A stretch of 64,000 bases of DNA, from assembly GCF_021654285.1 (NCBI RefSeq), contig NZ_JAKFZS010000023.1, positions 39,238 to 103,237 on the forward strand, in the 5' to 3' direction. Source of the stretch: Pseudoalteromonas luteoviolacea. GTDB lineage: Bacteria > Pseudomonadota > Gammaproteobacteria > Enterobacterales > Alteromonadaceae. The translations under genes were made by a program, and so were the position numbers. The notes beneath the pieces are model-generated. The model saw nothing but the letters and a program-made list of their open reading frames with translations, made no database searches and had not been told where the DNA came from. This document shows positions 53,301 through 62,303 of this stretch, piece after piece. Each line of letters starts with the position of its first letter. Position 1 is the stretch's first letter.

Positions 53301-53664
53301 ACAGGTTTTCAGCACCAGCACGATCAGAAATAAATGCGATATGTTTGCCATCTGGTGAAAACTTCGGTTGGAAGTTCCATGCACGGTCCGCAGTGACTGC
53401 AGTTGCTTTACCGCCAGAGATAGGCATGACATAAATATCACCTAACATGTCGAAGATAACGTGCTTGCCATCTGGGCTGACATCCACATTACTCCAGGTG
53501 GTTTCATTGGTATCAATGGTGATTGTTTGCTTTTCGCCAGGAGGTGCAAGCACATCCCACTTTGCTGTAGTGTCTTGTGCACCAGCGGAGGCGAGTGCTG
53601 GTGTACTTAAGCCGATCAATGCGGCACCGATAGCAATGGCAATCGGTGATTTAAATAGTGCCAT
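50344..53664 (-). CDS. secreted amidohydrolase with TolB-like beta-propeller
   Basis: A 1106-residue exported protein. A signal peptide (about 1-26, ending in ALASA) leads into about 600 residues of WD40/TolB-like repeats (SPDGKHIAFISDR, SPDGKSIAFVKRE, SPDGKKVLFKKVT), then an amidohydrolase superfamily domain from about residue 690. Metal motifs are HAHGSYG (734-740) and IGAHGQ. The late segment ALRSGTIDGARYLAMDHDIGTIEKGK is the family C-terminus. Bacterial members are usually annotated as Xaa-Pro or imidazolonepropionase-like hydrolases; substrate unknown. Single gene with its own terminator. Confidence 0.85.
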   Translation of the reverse strand: MALFKSPIAIAIGAALIGLSTPALASAGAQDTTAKWDVLAPPGEKQTITIDTNETTWSNVDVSPDGKHVIFDMLGDIYVMPISGGKATAVTADRAWNFQPKFSPDGKHIAFISDRAGAENLWVMDINGDNMRQVSDESHNLLHNPAWSPDGQYIAVKQGQVTGRTIPGGSIRMYHISGGKGVLVRERLHGAKSQKNIAEPAFSTDGKKIYYSVDATAGVQWQYNKNALTSVFEIRSWDLATGEEETVIRGAGGAIRPTPSPDGKSIAFVKREDNGEKMISALYVKDLKSGIETQVFTGLDRDLQEANGAQGNTPAFAYTPDGKALVFWSGGVFHKVDIATKQAQVIPTRVVAEKDITPALKFAVDVAPDSFKVKLARWSQISPDGETALFQALGHLYIKDIESGKVRRVTKQNDHFEFYPSYSRDGKYIVYTTYDDQELGSIRIVSAKGGKGRVITQDPGHYTSPSFSPDGKKVLFKKVTGGYLLSGDWSMHPGIYIVDAKGGEAKRIVKSGDNPHFGANPERIYFSVASSSTSRELKSVDLNGHEERSHFKGEFIFDYKVSPDGNYVAFIEHFNTFVAPFTSTGKTLSINKGGKAFPVKQVSKYSGDFLNWKADSSALTWAFGPNLYQRKLTDTFSFVDNASDNLDELTAEGIDLSFEQPSDKPKGLLALVGGKVVTMRDAENQQEIIEDGVVLIEDNRIIAVGARSDVTIPSAAKVMDIKGKTVIPGLVDAHAHGSYGSHNLQPEQNWNQFSNVSFGVTTIHDPSNNSNEVFSMAELQRAGLTVAPRIYSVGRILYAGEAPGYKTPINNLEDAQFHVKRLKDAGAISVKSYNHPRRDTRQQVLEAAKQMEIMVVPEGGSKFQQNMNMIIDGHTGLEHALPIPNIYSDVTQMWSQTEAGFTPTFNVAYGGIKGEDYFYNTTNVWENERLMSFVPEYVVKPMSIRREKAPEHHYNHINAAKSAKQLRDKGVTVHIGAHGQREGLGAHWELWSMAQGGFTPWEALRSGTIDGARYLAMDHDIGTIEKGKLADLVIIDGDVLNDIRESEKVTYTILNGRIYDAATMNEVGNYQRNRQPFFFENGNKTPMHPDTEAYMEEKAHKYHWKH

Positions 53665-53924
53665 GGTGTATTCCTATTTTTTAAGCCAAGTCTCAGTCTG
53701 TCGCTGAGTGTTGGTTTCTTGTCTTGCTGTGAGCTAATTTTATTTACCCGCGTAGAATGGCGAATTTTTTGACTAAAGTCGACAAGGTGGCGATAAAAGT
53801 GCGCTCAAATGCGGCAGTTTTGCAGTATTTTTATACAACCTTTGGCTGTTTGCATTGAAAAGTATGCTTTGCAGGGGGGCATAGCAGGTGCAGCATTTAT
53901 GATTGAATGCTGCACCGATAGGTG

Positions 53925-56084
53925 CTAATTGAGTGTTTGCTGGCGGACAAATTGCAAATAGGCTTCGAGGCTCTTTTGCCACAAGGCCATCGCTTGCGTC
54001 AAATCATCATCGCAAGATTTACCATCTAGTAAGCGACGTTCGATTTTTTTCAGTGCTAATCCGTAGCGATTAAAGCCGAGCTGCAGTGCCGTACTGGCTT
54101 GGCGGTGCAGTGATTTAATACATTGCTCTTCATCTTCACTGAGAAGCTGCTGAATATGGATTAACTTATTTCGTGCAGAGAGAACAAACTCGTTATAAAT
54201 AGATGAGACTTCATCTTCGCTGAAACCGCTCTTTAGGGAGTTAACCGCAGTGTCGTCGTATAGCGTGTCACTGAGCTCAACACGCATATCTGGCTTTTGC
54301 GCTTTTTGTGAATCACTGATGGCTTGGCGAAGCTTTTCTTGCTTGATGGGCTTGCCCACCACATCTTTGATACCAAGAGAAAGATATTCTTTGATTTCTT
54401 CTGGGCTTAAACTGGCGGTGAATGCCAAAAACGGTGTGCGTTTGTTTTTGTGCTCGATAGTTTGCAAATGCCTCAGCACTTCTTGCCCTGTAAAATCAGG
54501 TAAGTTCATGTCTAATAGGACCACATCGAAGACATGTTCTTTGAGGTGCTCAATGGCACTGGAGCCATCATACGCGAGCTTGATCTTATGCTCGTCCGCA
54601 GCCATAAACTCGATGGCAATTTTACGGTTAAGATCTAAGTCTTCCACCAGTAAAACAGAAAGCCCTGTTGGGTATTCTGGGTTGTGATGGCGCTGTTCGA
54701 CTAAACTCAATTCGCCGACGGGCAGGCTCACATCAAAGCTAAATGAGCTGCCTTTACCAAGCTCACTGATTATTTCAAGCTGACTGCCTAGTTTACTCAG
54801 CAAGCGCGCAGTGATGGCAAGGCCAAGGCCTGTTCCGCCTTTGGTTTTGCCCGCATTACTCTGCACATAAGGCTCGGTCAGCTTGTCGATATCTTCCTCT
54901 TCGATGCCCGGGCCTGAGTCGACGACGCTGAAGCGCACAATATGAGACATATTGGCTTCTTCGAGTAATTCTACGCGCAGCTTTACCTCGCCTTTGTCGG
55001 TGAATTTGATGGCGTTACCCACTAAATTGAGCAAAATCTGCCGCAGTTTTTGTTGGTCGCAGTAGTAGCAAACTTGGTCTGGCAAATCATAGAGCAACGT
55101 AAAAGTGAGTTTCTTTTGCTCGGCCAATGGACTCATTAGTAAGCAGAGGTTATCTAACCAACTCTTCAATTCAACATCTTCGGAAGAGAGCACTTCGTCA
55201 CTTTGATCTAAACTGGCGTAATCGAGTACTTTATCTATCAATAAGTTGAGTGATTCAGCCGAATTGATGATGGCCTCGCAATAGGCTTTGCTATGTTGAT
55301 CATGGCTGCGGTTAAGGACCAGTTGCGCACTGCCTAGAATGCCGTTCAATGGGGTGCGGATCTCGTGGCTGATGGTGGATAAAAATAAGCCGCGAATTTC
55401 GAGGTCTTTTTGTGCTTTTTCCGTTAATTTATTGAGGTTAAGTTCCCGTCGCTCGTTGCACAGCAGTGCCATACCGGTTGCATAAAATATGGGGGCGAGT
55501 ACGCCATTGAAAAATATCGCAATTGAAAACCAAGGATCGACAAACAAAGACACTTGGTCAATGTCGCCCATAAACAGCGAGCGGCCAATAAAGGCGGTGA
55601 ATATAAAGCTCAAAACAATTAAATAAACGATGCTGCCATTAGGATATTGCTTACGGGCATAACGGATAAAGTAATAGCTCAGCAATATGGCTTCGACGAT
55701 ATGCTGCAAGTCAGAGATTAGAATGCGCTTTCGCAAATTGTCGTCGACCATGGCGTAATAGATCAGCGCAGACAACAAAGCTAGCGTTGCAAATAAATAA
55801 GTTCGAAACTCAATACCCCGCTGGCCTAAAAACTGACTAATTGCCCAACAATGTATGATGGATGCCAAAAATAATAAGGTATTGGCAATCCCAATTGTCT
55901 GCCACTGAGACAAAAAGCTGTGCAGTGCAAACATGGAGATCGCGGCAAATAAAATGAGCGGGTAAAAAATGTATAACAGTACACCTGGCGTATTTTTGTT
56001 GGCACGCCAAGTTAAATAATTGATCAGCGTCATCATCGCCGTCATGGCTGCACTGGCTACATACAGGGTTTTATGGTCCAACAT
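53925..56084 (-). CDS. hybrid sensor histidine kinase with receiver and Hpt-like tail
   Basis: A 719-residue inner-membrane kinase. Six or seven N-terminal helices (to about 220) form the sensor. The HisKA motif STISHEIRTPLNGILGS contains His240. The ATPase domain shows NAIKFTDKG and GTGLGLAI. A receiver domain carries Asp525 (VVLLDMNLPD) and the expected later lysine (VGKPIKQEKL). The last about 95 residues are Hpt-like with SLHRQASTALQLG supplying a candidate phosphorylated His. This suggests a phosphorelay to a separate regulator; the VpsT-like gene next door may be its target, but they are separated by a strong terminator, so this is inference. Confidence 0.88.
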   Translation of the reverse strand: MLDHKTLYVASAAMTAMMTLINYLTWRANKNTPGVLLYIFYPLILFAAISMFALHSFLSQWQTIGIANTLLFLASIIHCWAISQFLGQRGIEFRTYLFATLALLSALIYYAMVDDNLRKRILISDLQHIVEAILLSYYFIRYARKQYPNGSIVYLIVLSFIFTAFIGRSLFMGDIDQVSLFVDPWFSIAIFFNGVLAPIFYATGMALLCNERRELNLNKLTEKAQKDLEIRGLFLSTISHEIRTPLNGILGSAQLVLNRSHDQHSKAYCEAIINSAESLNLLIDKVLDYASLDQSDEVLSSEDVELKSWLDNLCLLMSPLAEQKKLTFTLLYDLPDQVCYYCDQQKLRQILLNLVGNAIKFTDKGEVKLRVELLEEANMSHIVRFSVVDSGPGIEEEDIDKLTEPYVQSNAGKTKGGTGLGLAITARLLSKLGSQLEIISELGKGSSFSFDVSLPVGELSLVEQRHHNPEYPTGLSVLLVEDLDLNRKIAIEFMAADEHKIKLAYDGSSAIEHLKEHVFDVVLLDMNLPDFTGQEVLRHLQTIEHKNKRTPFLAFTASLSPEEIKEYLSLGIKDVVGKPIKQEKLRQAISDSQKAQKPDMRVELSDTLYDDTAVNSLKSGFSEDEVSSIYNEFVLSARNKLIHIQQLLSEDEEQCIKSLHRQASTALQLGFNRYGLALKKIERRLLDGKSCDDDLTQAMALWQKSLEAYLQFVRQQTLN

Positions 56085-56204
56085 AGGGCTTTGTTAACAA
56101 TTAATAGACGTACCTAGGATAGAGCGAAGACTAAGTGCAGTAAAGCAATGAGCCGAGAAAATAATGAGATGGTAAGTGAATTGATTAAATGCTAGGAAGA
56201 AAAC

Positions 56205-56233
56205 AAAAAAGCATGCTAAATGCATGCTTTTTT
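56205..56233 (-). terminator. terminator after the LuxR-type regulator gene
   Basis: Perfect twelve-base stem AAAAAAGCATGC / GCATGCTTTTTT with loop TAAAT. Positioned between the regulator stop (56264) and the kinase start (56084), so they are separate transcripts. Confidence 0.92.
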
Positions 56234-56263
56234 ACAGAATTTGCAAGTGTACTCGAGTGAGTA

Positions 56264-56920
56264 TTAGCGTATTTCGTCTGGGATGTTTTGCTGTGCCCAA
56301 GACAATAGCTCGATACGGTTACGGCATTTGGTTTTACGAAATGCACTGTACAAGTGTGTTTTAACCGTGTGCGGGCTGATATTTAAATCTTCTGCAATTT
56401 CTTTGTTCTTAGCGCCTTTACTCATTAGAGAGATAATTGCTTTTTCTCGTTTAGTGAGTTTAACAGGCTCAATGTCACCTTCAGTCAGCTTGTGCAGGGC
56501 GTCTTTGTTGAATTGCAGCATACGATTCAACGCGTTACACATGATTTCACGACGATACCATAACTGATCTTCCATTAGTAAGCGGATCCCCTTCATCAGA
56601 ACGTCAGCATTGTCTGTGGTGTAAAACACCCCGCGAATGCCGCTTAGCAGTGCACGATTAGCCAACTCTGGGTTTTCATCTAAGTTGAACAGCACGATGT
56701 CGCAACTTACTTTGAGGTTAACTAACTGCTCTTTCAGTTTGCCCCATGCATCATTGACTGCTGTTTCAATAAAAAGCAACCGAGTATCTTCAGGTACTTC
56801 GGAAATATCAGTTCCTGTGACGACGTCTAACCCTTGCGTTTTTAACAGGGGTTGTAAAACGTTTATTCCTATCGTGTTGATAGGCTCTTTATCTAGCAAT
56901 AAAAATGCAGTACTGCTCAT
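56264..56920 (-). CDS. CsgD/VpsT-like LuxR-family transcription regulator
   Basis: A 218-residue regulator. The receiver-like N-terminal domain lacks the standard phosphorylation site pattern (FLLLDKEPINTIG), as in CsgD and VpsT. GIRGVFYTTDNADVLMKGIRLL is typical of this subgroup. WYRR (121-124) sits where VpsT has the c-di-GMP-binding W[FLM][TS]R; the Tyr-Arg variant leaves binding uncertain. The C-terminal LuxR-type helix-turn-helix (about 155-210) has LTKREKAIISLMSKGAKNKE and EDLNISPHTVKTHL. It probably controls matrix or curli-type genes. Its own promoter lies in 56921-57147. Confidence 0.87.
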   Translation of the reverse strand: MSSTAFLLLDKEPINTIGINVLQPLLKTQGLDVVTGTDISEVPEDTRLLFIETAVNDAWGKLKEQLVNLKVSCDIVLFNLDENPELANRALLSGIRGVFYTTDNADVLMKGIRLLMEDQLWYRREIMCNALNRMLQFNKDALHKLTEGDIEPVKLTKREKAIISLMSKGAKNKEIAEDLNISPHTVKTHLYSAFRKTKCRNRIELLSWAQQNIPDEIR

Positions 56921-57147
56921 TTGAAAAACACTCTCATTCTGTCTGATTACGCAATGCTAACACGTGAATCAGACCTTTTGTATTAGAAATTTCATCAATA
57001 AAAAGAACATTACAATATAAAGTTTGGCACAATAGCCTATTTTGTAAACGCACTTATTTTGTGAAAGCTTCAACTTGTTGATTATATTGATAATTTATTT
57101 TAGTAGAGTAATAGCTTAGTTAATTACATTTTTTAACAAAGAATAAT

Positions 57148-57519
57148 TTAAGATACTACTTTTTTCCTACTTTGGTACGGAGGCCAGCCCATTTCAAGTC
57201 CAGCTAATACATGTAGATGAATGTGGTATACAGTTTGTCCACCATCATTGTTGCAGTTCATTACAACGCGATAACCGTCTTCAGCAAATCCGTGCTCTTT
57301 CGCAAGCTTAGACGCTACCAAGTGTAAATGCCCAACTAAGTGTGCATTTTCTTCATTTACGTCGTTAATTGTTGCGATTGGCTGCTTTGGTATCACCAAT
57401 ACATGAAAAGGTGCTTGAGGATTAATATCCTTAAACGCAAGTGCCTTTTCGTCTTCGTACACAATATCTGCAGGTATTTCACGATTAATAATTTTTGTAA
57501 AAATCGTTTCTTGGGCCAT
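57148..57519 (-). CDS. hinT: HIT-family protein (HinT-like purine nucleoside phosphoramidase)
   Basis: A 123-residue histidine-triad protein. The active-site HIHLHVLAG near the C-terminus gives the HxHxHxx motif; N-terminal TIFTKIINREIPADIVYEDE is typical of HinT. Family members hydrolyse AMP-lysine and other adenosine phosphoramidates. Cytoplasmic. It is a single gene, divergent from the DUF2057 gene. Confidence 0.92.
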   Translation of the reverse strand: MAQETIFTKIINREIPADIVYEDEKALAFKDINPQAPFHVLVIPKQPIATINDVNEENAHLVGHLHLVASKLAKEHGFAEDGYRVVMNCNNDGGQTVYHIHLHVLAGLEMGWPPYQSRKKVVS

Positions 57520-57674
57520 TACTTTTATCCTTATATACGTTAGTTTAGCTGTTCAGCATAGCGTGGACTCAACAAGATACAAGGGAAATTACAACTGACG
57601 CTTGTTCATAATTGTAACTAAATTTGGCACAAATACCTTTCACTACCAAGGTAGCAATCAAATAAAGAGGAAAT

Positions 57675-58274
57675 ATGAAGAAAATTAGTATATTTGGAAT
57701 ATTTATAGCACTTTATAGTGGTTTTTCTGTTGCGGGGGAAGTTAATTTCCCAGACGAATTGCTGCCATTGCAAGTCAATGAACGTGAAATAGAGCACTCA
57801 TTTTTTAACAAAGTCCGAACTTTAAACTTGCCAGCAGGTGTACATCGCATCAAAGTGAAGTATTCAGACTTATTTGAACTCGATTATGATGAGCATGAGG
57901 TCGTGGACTCAAAGCCATTTTGGGTGGAAGTAAGCATCACAGATGATGATTATCAGGTACGTTTCCAGCCAATCGATACAGTTGAGCAAGCGCGAGTTTT
58001 TGCCAAGTCACCAAAAATTTGGCTGCAGCCAGAAAAAGGTAGTAAAGTCGTAGCGAAGCAAGTGAAAGCACAGACTGTCGTAGCGCCCGTACCTGTCGTC
58101 CGCGAGTCAGCGCCTACCTCGGTAAAAACAGCCCCTAAAATACAAGAGAACGTGGATCAAGTCGCGCCCAGTGCTGGCAAGCCCGATGCCGTATCTATGT
58201 TGGAATTTTGGTGGCAACAAGCAACGCCTGAGCAACGTGCTGCGTTTTTAACCACCATTGATGCACAGCGCTAA
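57675..58274 (+). CDS. DUF2057-family periplasmic protein (YccT/CsgI-like)
   Basis: A 199-residue exported protein with a signal peptide of about 20 residues (ending SVAG/E). The DUF2057 part covers residues 22-120 (FPDELLPLQVNEREIEHSFF, KVKYSDLFELDYDEH). The family includes YccT/CsgI, which in Salmonella inhibits curli subunit polymerisation; E. coli members keep this domain. The C-terminal third is a proline/alanine/valine-rich linker (APVPVVRESAPTS) ending in a helix. AAAGAGG precedes the ATG. A CsgD-like regulator is about 0.8 kb away, which would fit a surface-fibre role but is not proof. Confidence 0.75.
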   Translation: MKKISIFGIFIALYSGFSVAGEVNFPDELLPLQVNEREIEHSFFNKVRTLNLPAGVHRIKVKYSDLFELDYDEHEVVDSKPFWVEVSITDDDYQVRFQPIDTVEQARVFAKSPKIWLQPEKGSKVVAKQVKAQTVVAPVPVVRESAPTSVKTAPKIQENVDQVAPSAGKPDAVSMLEFWWQQATPEQRAAFLTTIDAQR

Positions 58275-58282
58275 CGAACAAG

Positions 58283-58324
58283 CGTAAAAAAGCATGCGGA
58301 GATAAAGCATTGCCTTATCTCCGC
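58283..58324 (-). terminator. terminator of the M1 aminopeptidase gene
   Basis: Ten-base stem GCGGAGATAA / TTATCTCCGC with nine-base loop, followed on the minus strand by ATGCTTTTTTAC. Confidence 0.8.
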
Positions 58325-58330
58325 CGTAAC

Positions 58331-60175
58331 TTATTCAAATATAGCGTCAACAGTACCTTGCGCTAATGGGTGGTATCCCGGACGTGCTTTTTGATAAACA
58401 CGATAGGCCCAATCACGTTTGTCAGTACTTGCCAGTGCTTTGTATAAAGGAACGATAAGTTTGCGTCGGCCAATGCCACTCAGGTGCGCATCCAGTGCAG
58501 GGTAAATAGCCTGATAGCCGTTGCCAACTGCCAACATGTACCATGCGAATGCTAATTCAGCATTCGTTGAATTGGTCAGATTAAATGCGCCGTCTAGTGC
58601 TGCCATCTTGTCCAAAGCCAGATCTCTTGGCAGGTTATTTAAAAAGTGTAGCCACTCATGCACTGTCCAGTTGCTGGTAGGTACTGTATTTAGAGACTTG
58701 CTACCACTGAGCCAAGCTTGCATATGGTTATCAACCTGATTGAAAGCATCAGAGGTTGGATTAGGCGCATCGGCTGGTAAGCCTGGTTGGTATATCCATT
58801 CTTTGGCTTTTTCTAATGAAACGATACCCGGATGCTTTTGCAATAAGTGCTTATCAAGGTATTTAACAAACTCTGCAGTGGTCAGCGACTTAAATGCATA
58901 GGCATCGAAATACCCTTTGACGAATACATCAAATTTTTCACGACCAAATTTCTCTTCTAAATAAATAAGGAATAATTGGCCCTTGATATAAGGTACTTTA
59001 CTGAAGGCATCATCTGGATCGCGACCATTGAGCTTTAAGTTTAACCGTGTATCCGGGGCAGGAATGTTTTTGAGCTGGGCACGCAGGCCTGCAGCATCTA
59101 GCGCTTGCTCCATCACTGCGCGGTCACGACCAAACACCTCTTCCATGATGCGGTTTTCAACATAGGACGTAAAACCTTCATTGAGCCATAGATCTTCCCA
59201 AGTCGCGTTTGTCACTAGGTTCCCGGACCAAGAGTGCGCCAGTTCATGAGCAATCAAGTTAACAAGGCTTTTATCACCAGCAACGACGGTCGGCGTAATA
59301 AATGACAAGCGTGGGTTTTCCATACCACCAAAAGGAAAGCTCGGTGGCAACATTAGCAAATCGTAGCGGCCCCATGCATATTCACCGTACATGGCATTGG
59401 TTTTGTCTATCATGGCTTGTGTGTCATTAAACTCCGCCACAGAAGCATCGAGAATTTGCGGCTCTGCAAAAATAGCAGTTTGATGAGACATTTCTTTATA
59501 TTCAAGGTTACCAGCACCGATGGCGATTAAATATGGTGGGATAGCCTGTGGCATATCGAACCAGTAGTCACCATCTTTGACAAACGCTTCGGAGTTGTCT
59601 GCGCTCATGACTGCGCGGACATCTTTGGGTGTTTGAATACGCGCTGTATAGGTGGTGCGCATCGCTGGGGTATCCTGTACTGGGATCCAGCTTCTGGCAT
59701 GGATGGCTTGAGATTGACTGTACATGAAAGGGTGAGTTTTACTTGCAGTTTGCACTGGCGTTAACCACTGCAAGCCAGACGCTTGTGGCAAGCTGTTATA
59801 GTAAATTCTTGCTTTGCTTGCTTGGTGCTTGAATTGGATGGTGAGCTTGGCGCCTTTTACTCCACTGCGCGGTGCGAGCGTGAATTGTGCGGGTAGCCAT
59901 TTTCCCTGTGGTGATTGATAGAGGATTTTATCTATTTCAAGATCGCGGGTATCCAGTACCAGTGTGCGAGCATGGCTGTTTTGCCATGCTAGAGTGTGCT
60001 CAACAAACCCTTCGAGTTGCTTGTCTTCAAAGTCGATATCAAGGTCTAGGTGTAAGTGTGTACTTACTACATCTTTTAAGTTTGCAAAAGTATGCTCATC
60101 GACGGCATCTGCCGCCAAAACAGTATGAGAGAGGCCTGCCAATGTGAGGCCGAATGTTAAGGCTGAGAGTTTCAT
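58331..60175 (-). CDS. secreted M1-family zinc aminopeptidase
   Basis: A 614-residue exported metallopeptidase of the leukotriene-A4-hydrolase/cold-aminopeptidase branch. A signal peptide (about 1-21, ending VLA/AD) directs it to the periplasm or outside. GGMENPR binds the N-terminus of the peptide; HELAH (310-314) and Glu333 in WLNEGFTSYVENR give the HEXXH-x18-E zinc site; the catalytic Tyr region follows. It removes N-terminal residues from peptides. It is monocistronic. The LTA4H-like length and the absence of the long C-terminal domain of PepN support the branch. Confidence 0.92.
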   Translation of the reverse strand: MKLSALTFGLTLAGLSHTVLAADAVDEHTFANLKDVVSTHLHLDLDIDFEDKQLEGFVEHTLAWQNSHARTLVLDTRDLEIDKILYQSPQGKWLPAQFTLAPRSGVKGAKLTIQFKHQASKARIYYNSLPQASGLQWLTPVQTASKTHPFMYSQSQAIHARSWIPVQDTPAMRTTYTARIQTPKDVRAVMSADNSEAFVKDGDYWFDMPQAIPPYLIAIGAGNLEYKEMSHQTAIFAEPQILDASVAEFNDTQAMIDKTNAMYGEYAWGRYDLLMLPPSFPFGGMENPRLSFITPTVVAGDKSLVNLIAHELAHSWSGNLVTNATWEDLWLNEGFTSYVENRIMEEVFGRDRAVMEQALDAAGLRAQLKNIPAPDTRLNLKLNGRDPDDAFSKVPYIKGQLFLIYLEEKFGREKFDVFVKGYFDAYAFKSLTTAEFVKYLDKHLLQKHPGIVSLEKAKEWIYQPGLPADAPNPTSDAFNQVDNHMQAWLSGSKSLNTVPTSNWTVHEWLHFLNNLPRDLALDKMAALDGAFNLTNSTNAELAFAWYMLAVGNGYQAIYPALDAHLSGIGRRKLIVPLYKALASTDKRDWAYRVYQKARPGYHPLAQGTVDAIFE

Positions 60176-60295
60176 TTTTATCCTTGCTCATGATTGAGTG
60201 TCCGCCTTGTTATACCACTTCACAGCGTAAATGGCACTTGGATGCGTTAGCGGCATCAATCAGGTAAACTAGGAAGAATAGTTGGTAGTTTATAG

Positions 60296-61315
60296 GTGCT
60301 TTCTGTGCACGCTTTGCAGTCCTTACATACGTTTGCTTTGCCTTCTCATTGCCAAAACTTGGTGGTGGTTGAGGCGCCAGAGCAGTTAAAAGAAATAGAT
60401 TTTGAACCTCCTTTCTTTATTTTGGGAGAGGGGAGTAACTGCGTCTTCTTAGAAGATTTTCAAGGCAGCGTACTACAGATAGCAAATCGTGGTATCGAGA
60501 TCACAGAAACCGAGCTGCATTATCATGTGCGTGTTGCCGCAGGTGAAAACTGGCATCAATTGGTGATCAAATTACTGAATATGGGCATAGGCGGGCTTGA
60601 AAATCTGGCATTAATACCCGGCACCGTCGGGGCTGCACCGGTGCAAAACATCGGCGCTTATGGTGTGGAGTTGGCTGATGTCTTTGACTCACTAATAGGC
60701 TTTGATATTGCGAAAGAGGATTTTGTGCAGCTTAATAAAGTTCAGTGCCAGTTTGGTTATCGTGACTCGGTCTTTAAAGGGCCATTGCAAGGCCAATTTG
60801 TGATCACAGAAGTCACGCTTAAACTCCCCAAGCAGTGGCAACCGATATTGGCATATGGACCACTGAAAGAATTGCAGGGGCAGTCTGTTAGCCCACAATT
60901 AGTGGCTGATCGAGTGATGCAAATAAGACGCAGTAAATTGCCTGATCCAACAGTGTGCGCCAATGCGGGTAGCTTTTTTAAAAACCCAGTTGTTGAAGCG
61001 CAATGGGTCGATACATTGCAAGAGCAGTATCCTGATATACCAATGTATCCGGTTTCAAAGAGTAAAGTGAAACTGGCCGCTGGGTGGTTGATTGAGCAAG
61101 CCGGTCTAAAAGGCCATCGTATTGGTGGTATCCGCGTGTATGACAAGCAAGCACTGGTACTGGTTAATGACCAACAGGGTGATGGCACTGATTTACTCGC
61201 CATGATTGAGCATATTCAGCAGTCGGTATGGGATAAGTTTACTGTTGCGTTAATGCCTGAAGTGCGTCTGATCGCAGCGCAAGGAGAATACTCTGCTGGG
61301 GGCATGCATGGTTAA
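60296..61315 (+). CDS. murB: UDP-N-acetylenolpyruvoylglucosamine reductase
   Basis: A 339-residue FAD-dependent enzyme that reduces UDP-GlcNAc-enolpyruvate to UDP-MurNAc, the second committed step of peptidoglycan synthesis. FAD-binding GEGSNCVFLEDF, GIGGLENLALIPGTVGAAPVQNIGAYG and the acid GSFFKNPV with AGWLIEQAGLKG and MPEVRLI identify a type I MurB. GTG start with weak ribosome-binding signal. It overlaps birA by eight bases. The order murB-birA-coa-tRNAs-tufB matches E. coli. Confidence 0.95.
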   Translation: MLSVHALQSLHTFALPSHCQNLVVVEAPEQLKEIDFEPPFFILGEGSNCVFLEDFQGSVLQIANRGIEITETELHYHVRVAAGENWHQLVIKLLNMGIGGLENLALIPGTVGAAPVQNIGAYGVELADVFDSLIGFDIAKEDFVQLNKVQCQFGYRDSVFKGPLQGQFVITEVTLKLPKQWQPILAYGPLKELQGQSVSPQLVADRVMQIRRSKLPDPTVCANAGSFFKNPVVEAQWVDTLQEQYPDIPMYPVSKSKVKLAAGWLIEQAGLKGHRIGGIRVYDKQALVLVNDQQGDGTDLLAMIEHIQQSVWDKFTVALMPEVRLIAAQGEYSAGGMHG

Positions 61316-62303
61316 AGCTCCTGTTGGAAATAAATTAGCAATATTAAGTGCGCTAAGCCGCGACCATTTTATTTCTGGTCAGGCATTGGGAGAGGAGTTG
61401 GGGATAAGCCGTGCTGCTGTTTCAAAGCATATAAAATCATTGCAAGATATGGGCATTGATATCTTTAAAGTCACTGGCAAAGGGTATCGCTTAAATCACA
61501 GCTTACCATTATTAGATCAACATAAAATCTTACCGGTTTGGCAGGCGCTGACCGATAAACCTTGTCATATAGAAGTGCAGCCTATCATTGACTCGACTAA
61601 CAGTGAGCTGATGCGTCGCATTCAGTCTAAAGACGCGGCGTTAACATCAGGACAGGTGCTGGTGGCAGAAATGCAACAAGCTGGTCGAGGTCGACGCGGC
61701 AGGCAATGGCAATCTCCGTTTGGTGCCAATTTATATTACAGTTATTACTGGCATTTTGAGGACGGTATGCAGGCGGCTATGGGGGTGTCTGTGGCAGTCG
61801 GATTAGCTGTACATGATGCACTGAGTGCATTGTATGATTTGGATGTACAGCTTAAATGGCCGAATGATATTTATATTAATGAGCATAAGTTGGCTGGTGT
61901 GCTAGTCGAGCTAGATGGGCAAATGGAAGGGCCATGTCATCTGGTGATTGGTATTGGTTTAAACGTGGCCATGCCAACCAGCGCTGCTCAGCATATTGAC
62001 CAAGCTTGGACTGATTTAAGTCAGCATGTATCCGAGATAGATAAAAATCAGCTGGCAGTAGTATTGACCCTATGTTTGCAAAAGCGCCTGCATATGTATC
62101 AAAAAAGTGGTTTAAGTGACATGGTCGCACAGTGGAATGCGTTGAATGCGTTTCGTGACCAAGTAGTCAGTTTGAGCACAGGGCAAAGGCAGTGGCGGGG
62201 GATCTGTGAGGGGATTGATCATCAAGGTGGGTTAATCTTGCGCCAAGATGGTGAACGTAAAACTTATTATGGTGGTGAAATTTCACTGCGTAAGGAGCCG
62301 TGA
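61308..62303 (+). CDS. birA: bifunctional biotin protein ligase / biotin operon repressor
   Basis: A 331-residue protein. The N-terminal winged helix (FISGQALGEELGISRAAVSKHI) binds the biotin operator; the central domain has GRGRRGRQW for biotinyl-AMP and KWPNDIYINEHKLAGVL for the ligase; the C-terminal SH3-like part completes it. BirA biotinylates the acetyl-CoA carboxylase subunit AccB and represses bio genes. It overlaps murB upstream and coaX downstream (62303), so the three are translationally coupled. Confidence 0.95.
   Translation: MVKAPVGNKLAILSALSRDHFISGQALGEELGISRAAVSKHIKSLQDMGIDIFKVTGKGYRLNHSLPLLDQHKILPVWQALTDKPCHIEVQPIIDSTNSELMRRIQSKDAALTSGQVLVAEMQQAGRGRRGRQWQSPFGANLYYSYYWHFEDGMQAAMGVSVAVGLAVHDALSALYDLDVQLKWPNDIYINEHKLAGVLVELDGQMEGPCHLVIGIGLNVAMPTSAAQHIDQAWTDLSQHVSEIDKNQLAVVLTLCLQKRLHMYQKSGLSDMVAQWNALNAFRDQVVSLSTGQRQWRGICEGIDHQGGLILRQDGERKTYYGGEISLRKEP

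Noticed and set aside
54250..54687. 145-residue plus-strand frame within the hybrid kinase gene
   Set aside because: Antisense shadow of the receiver domain coding region.
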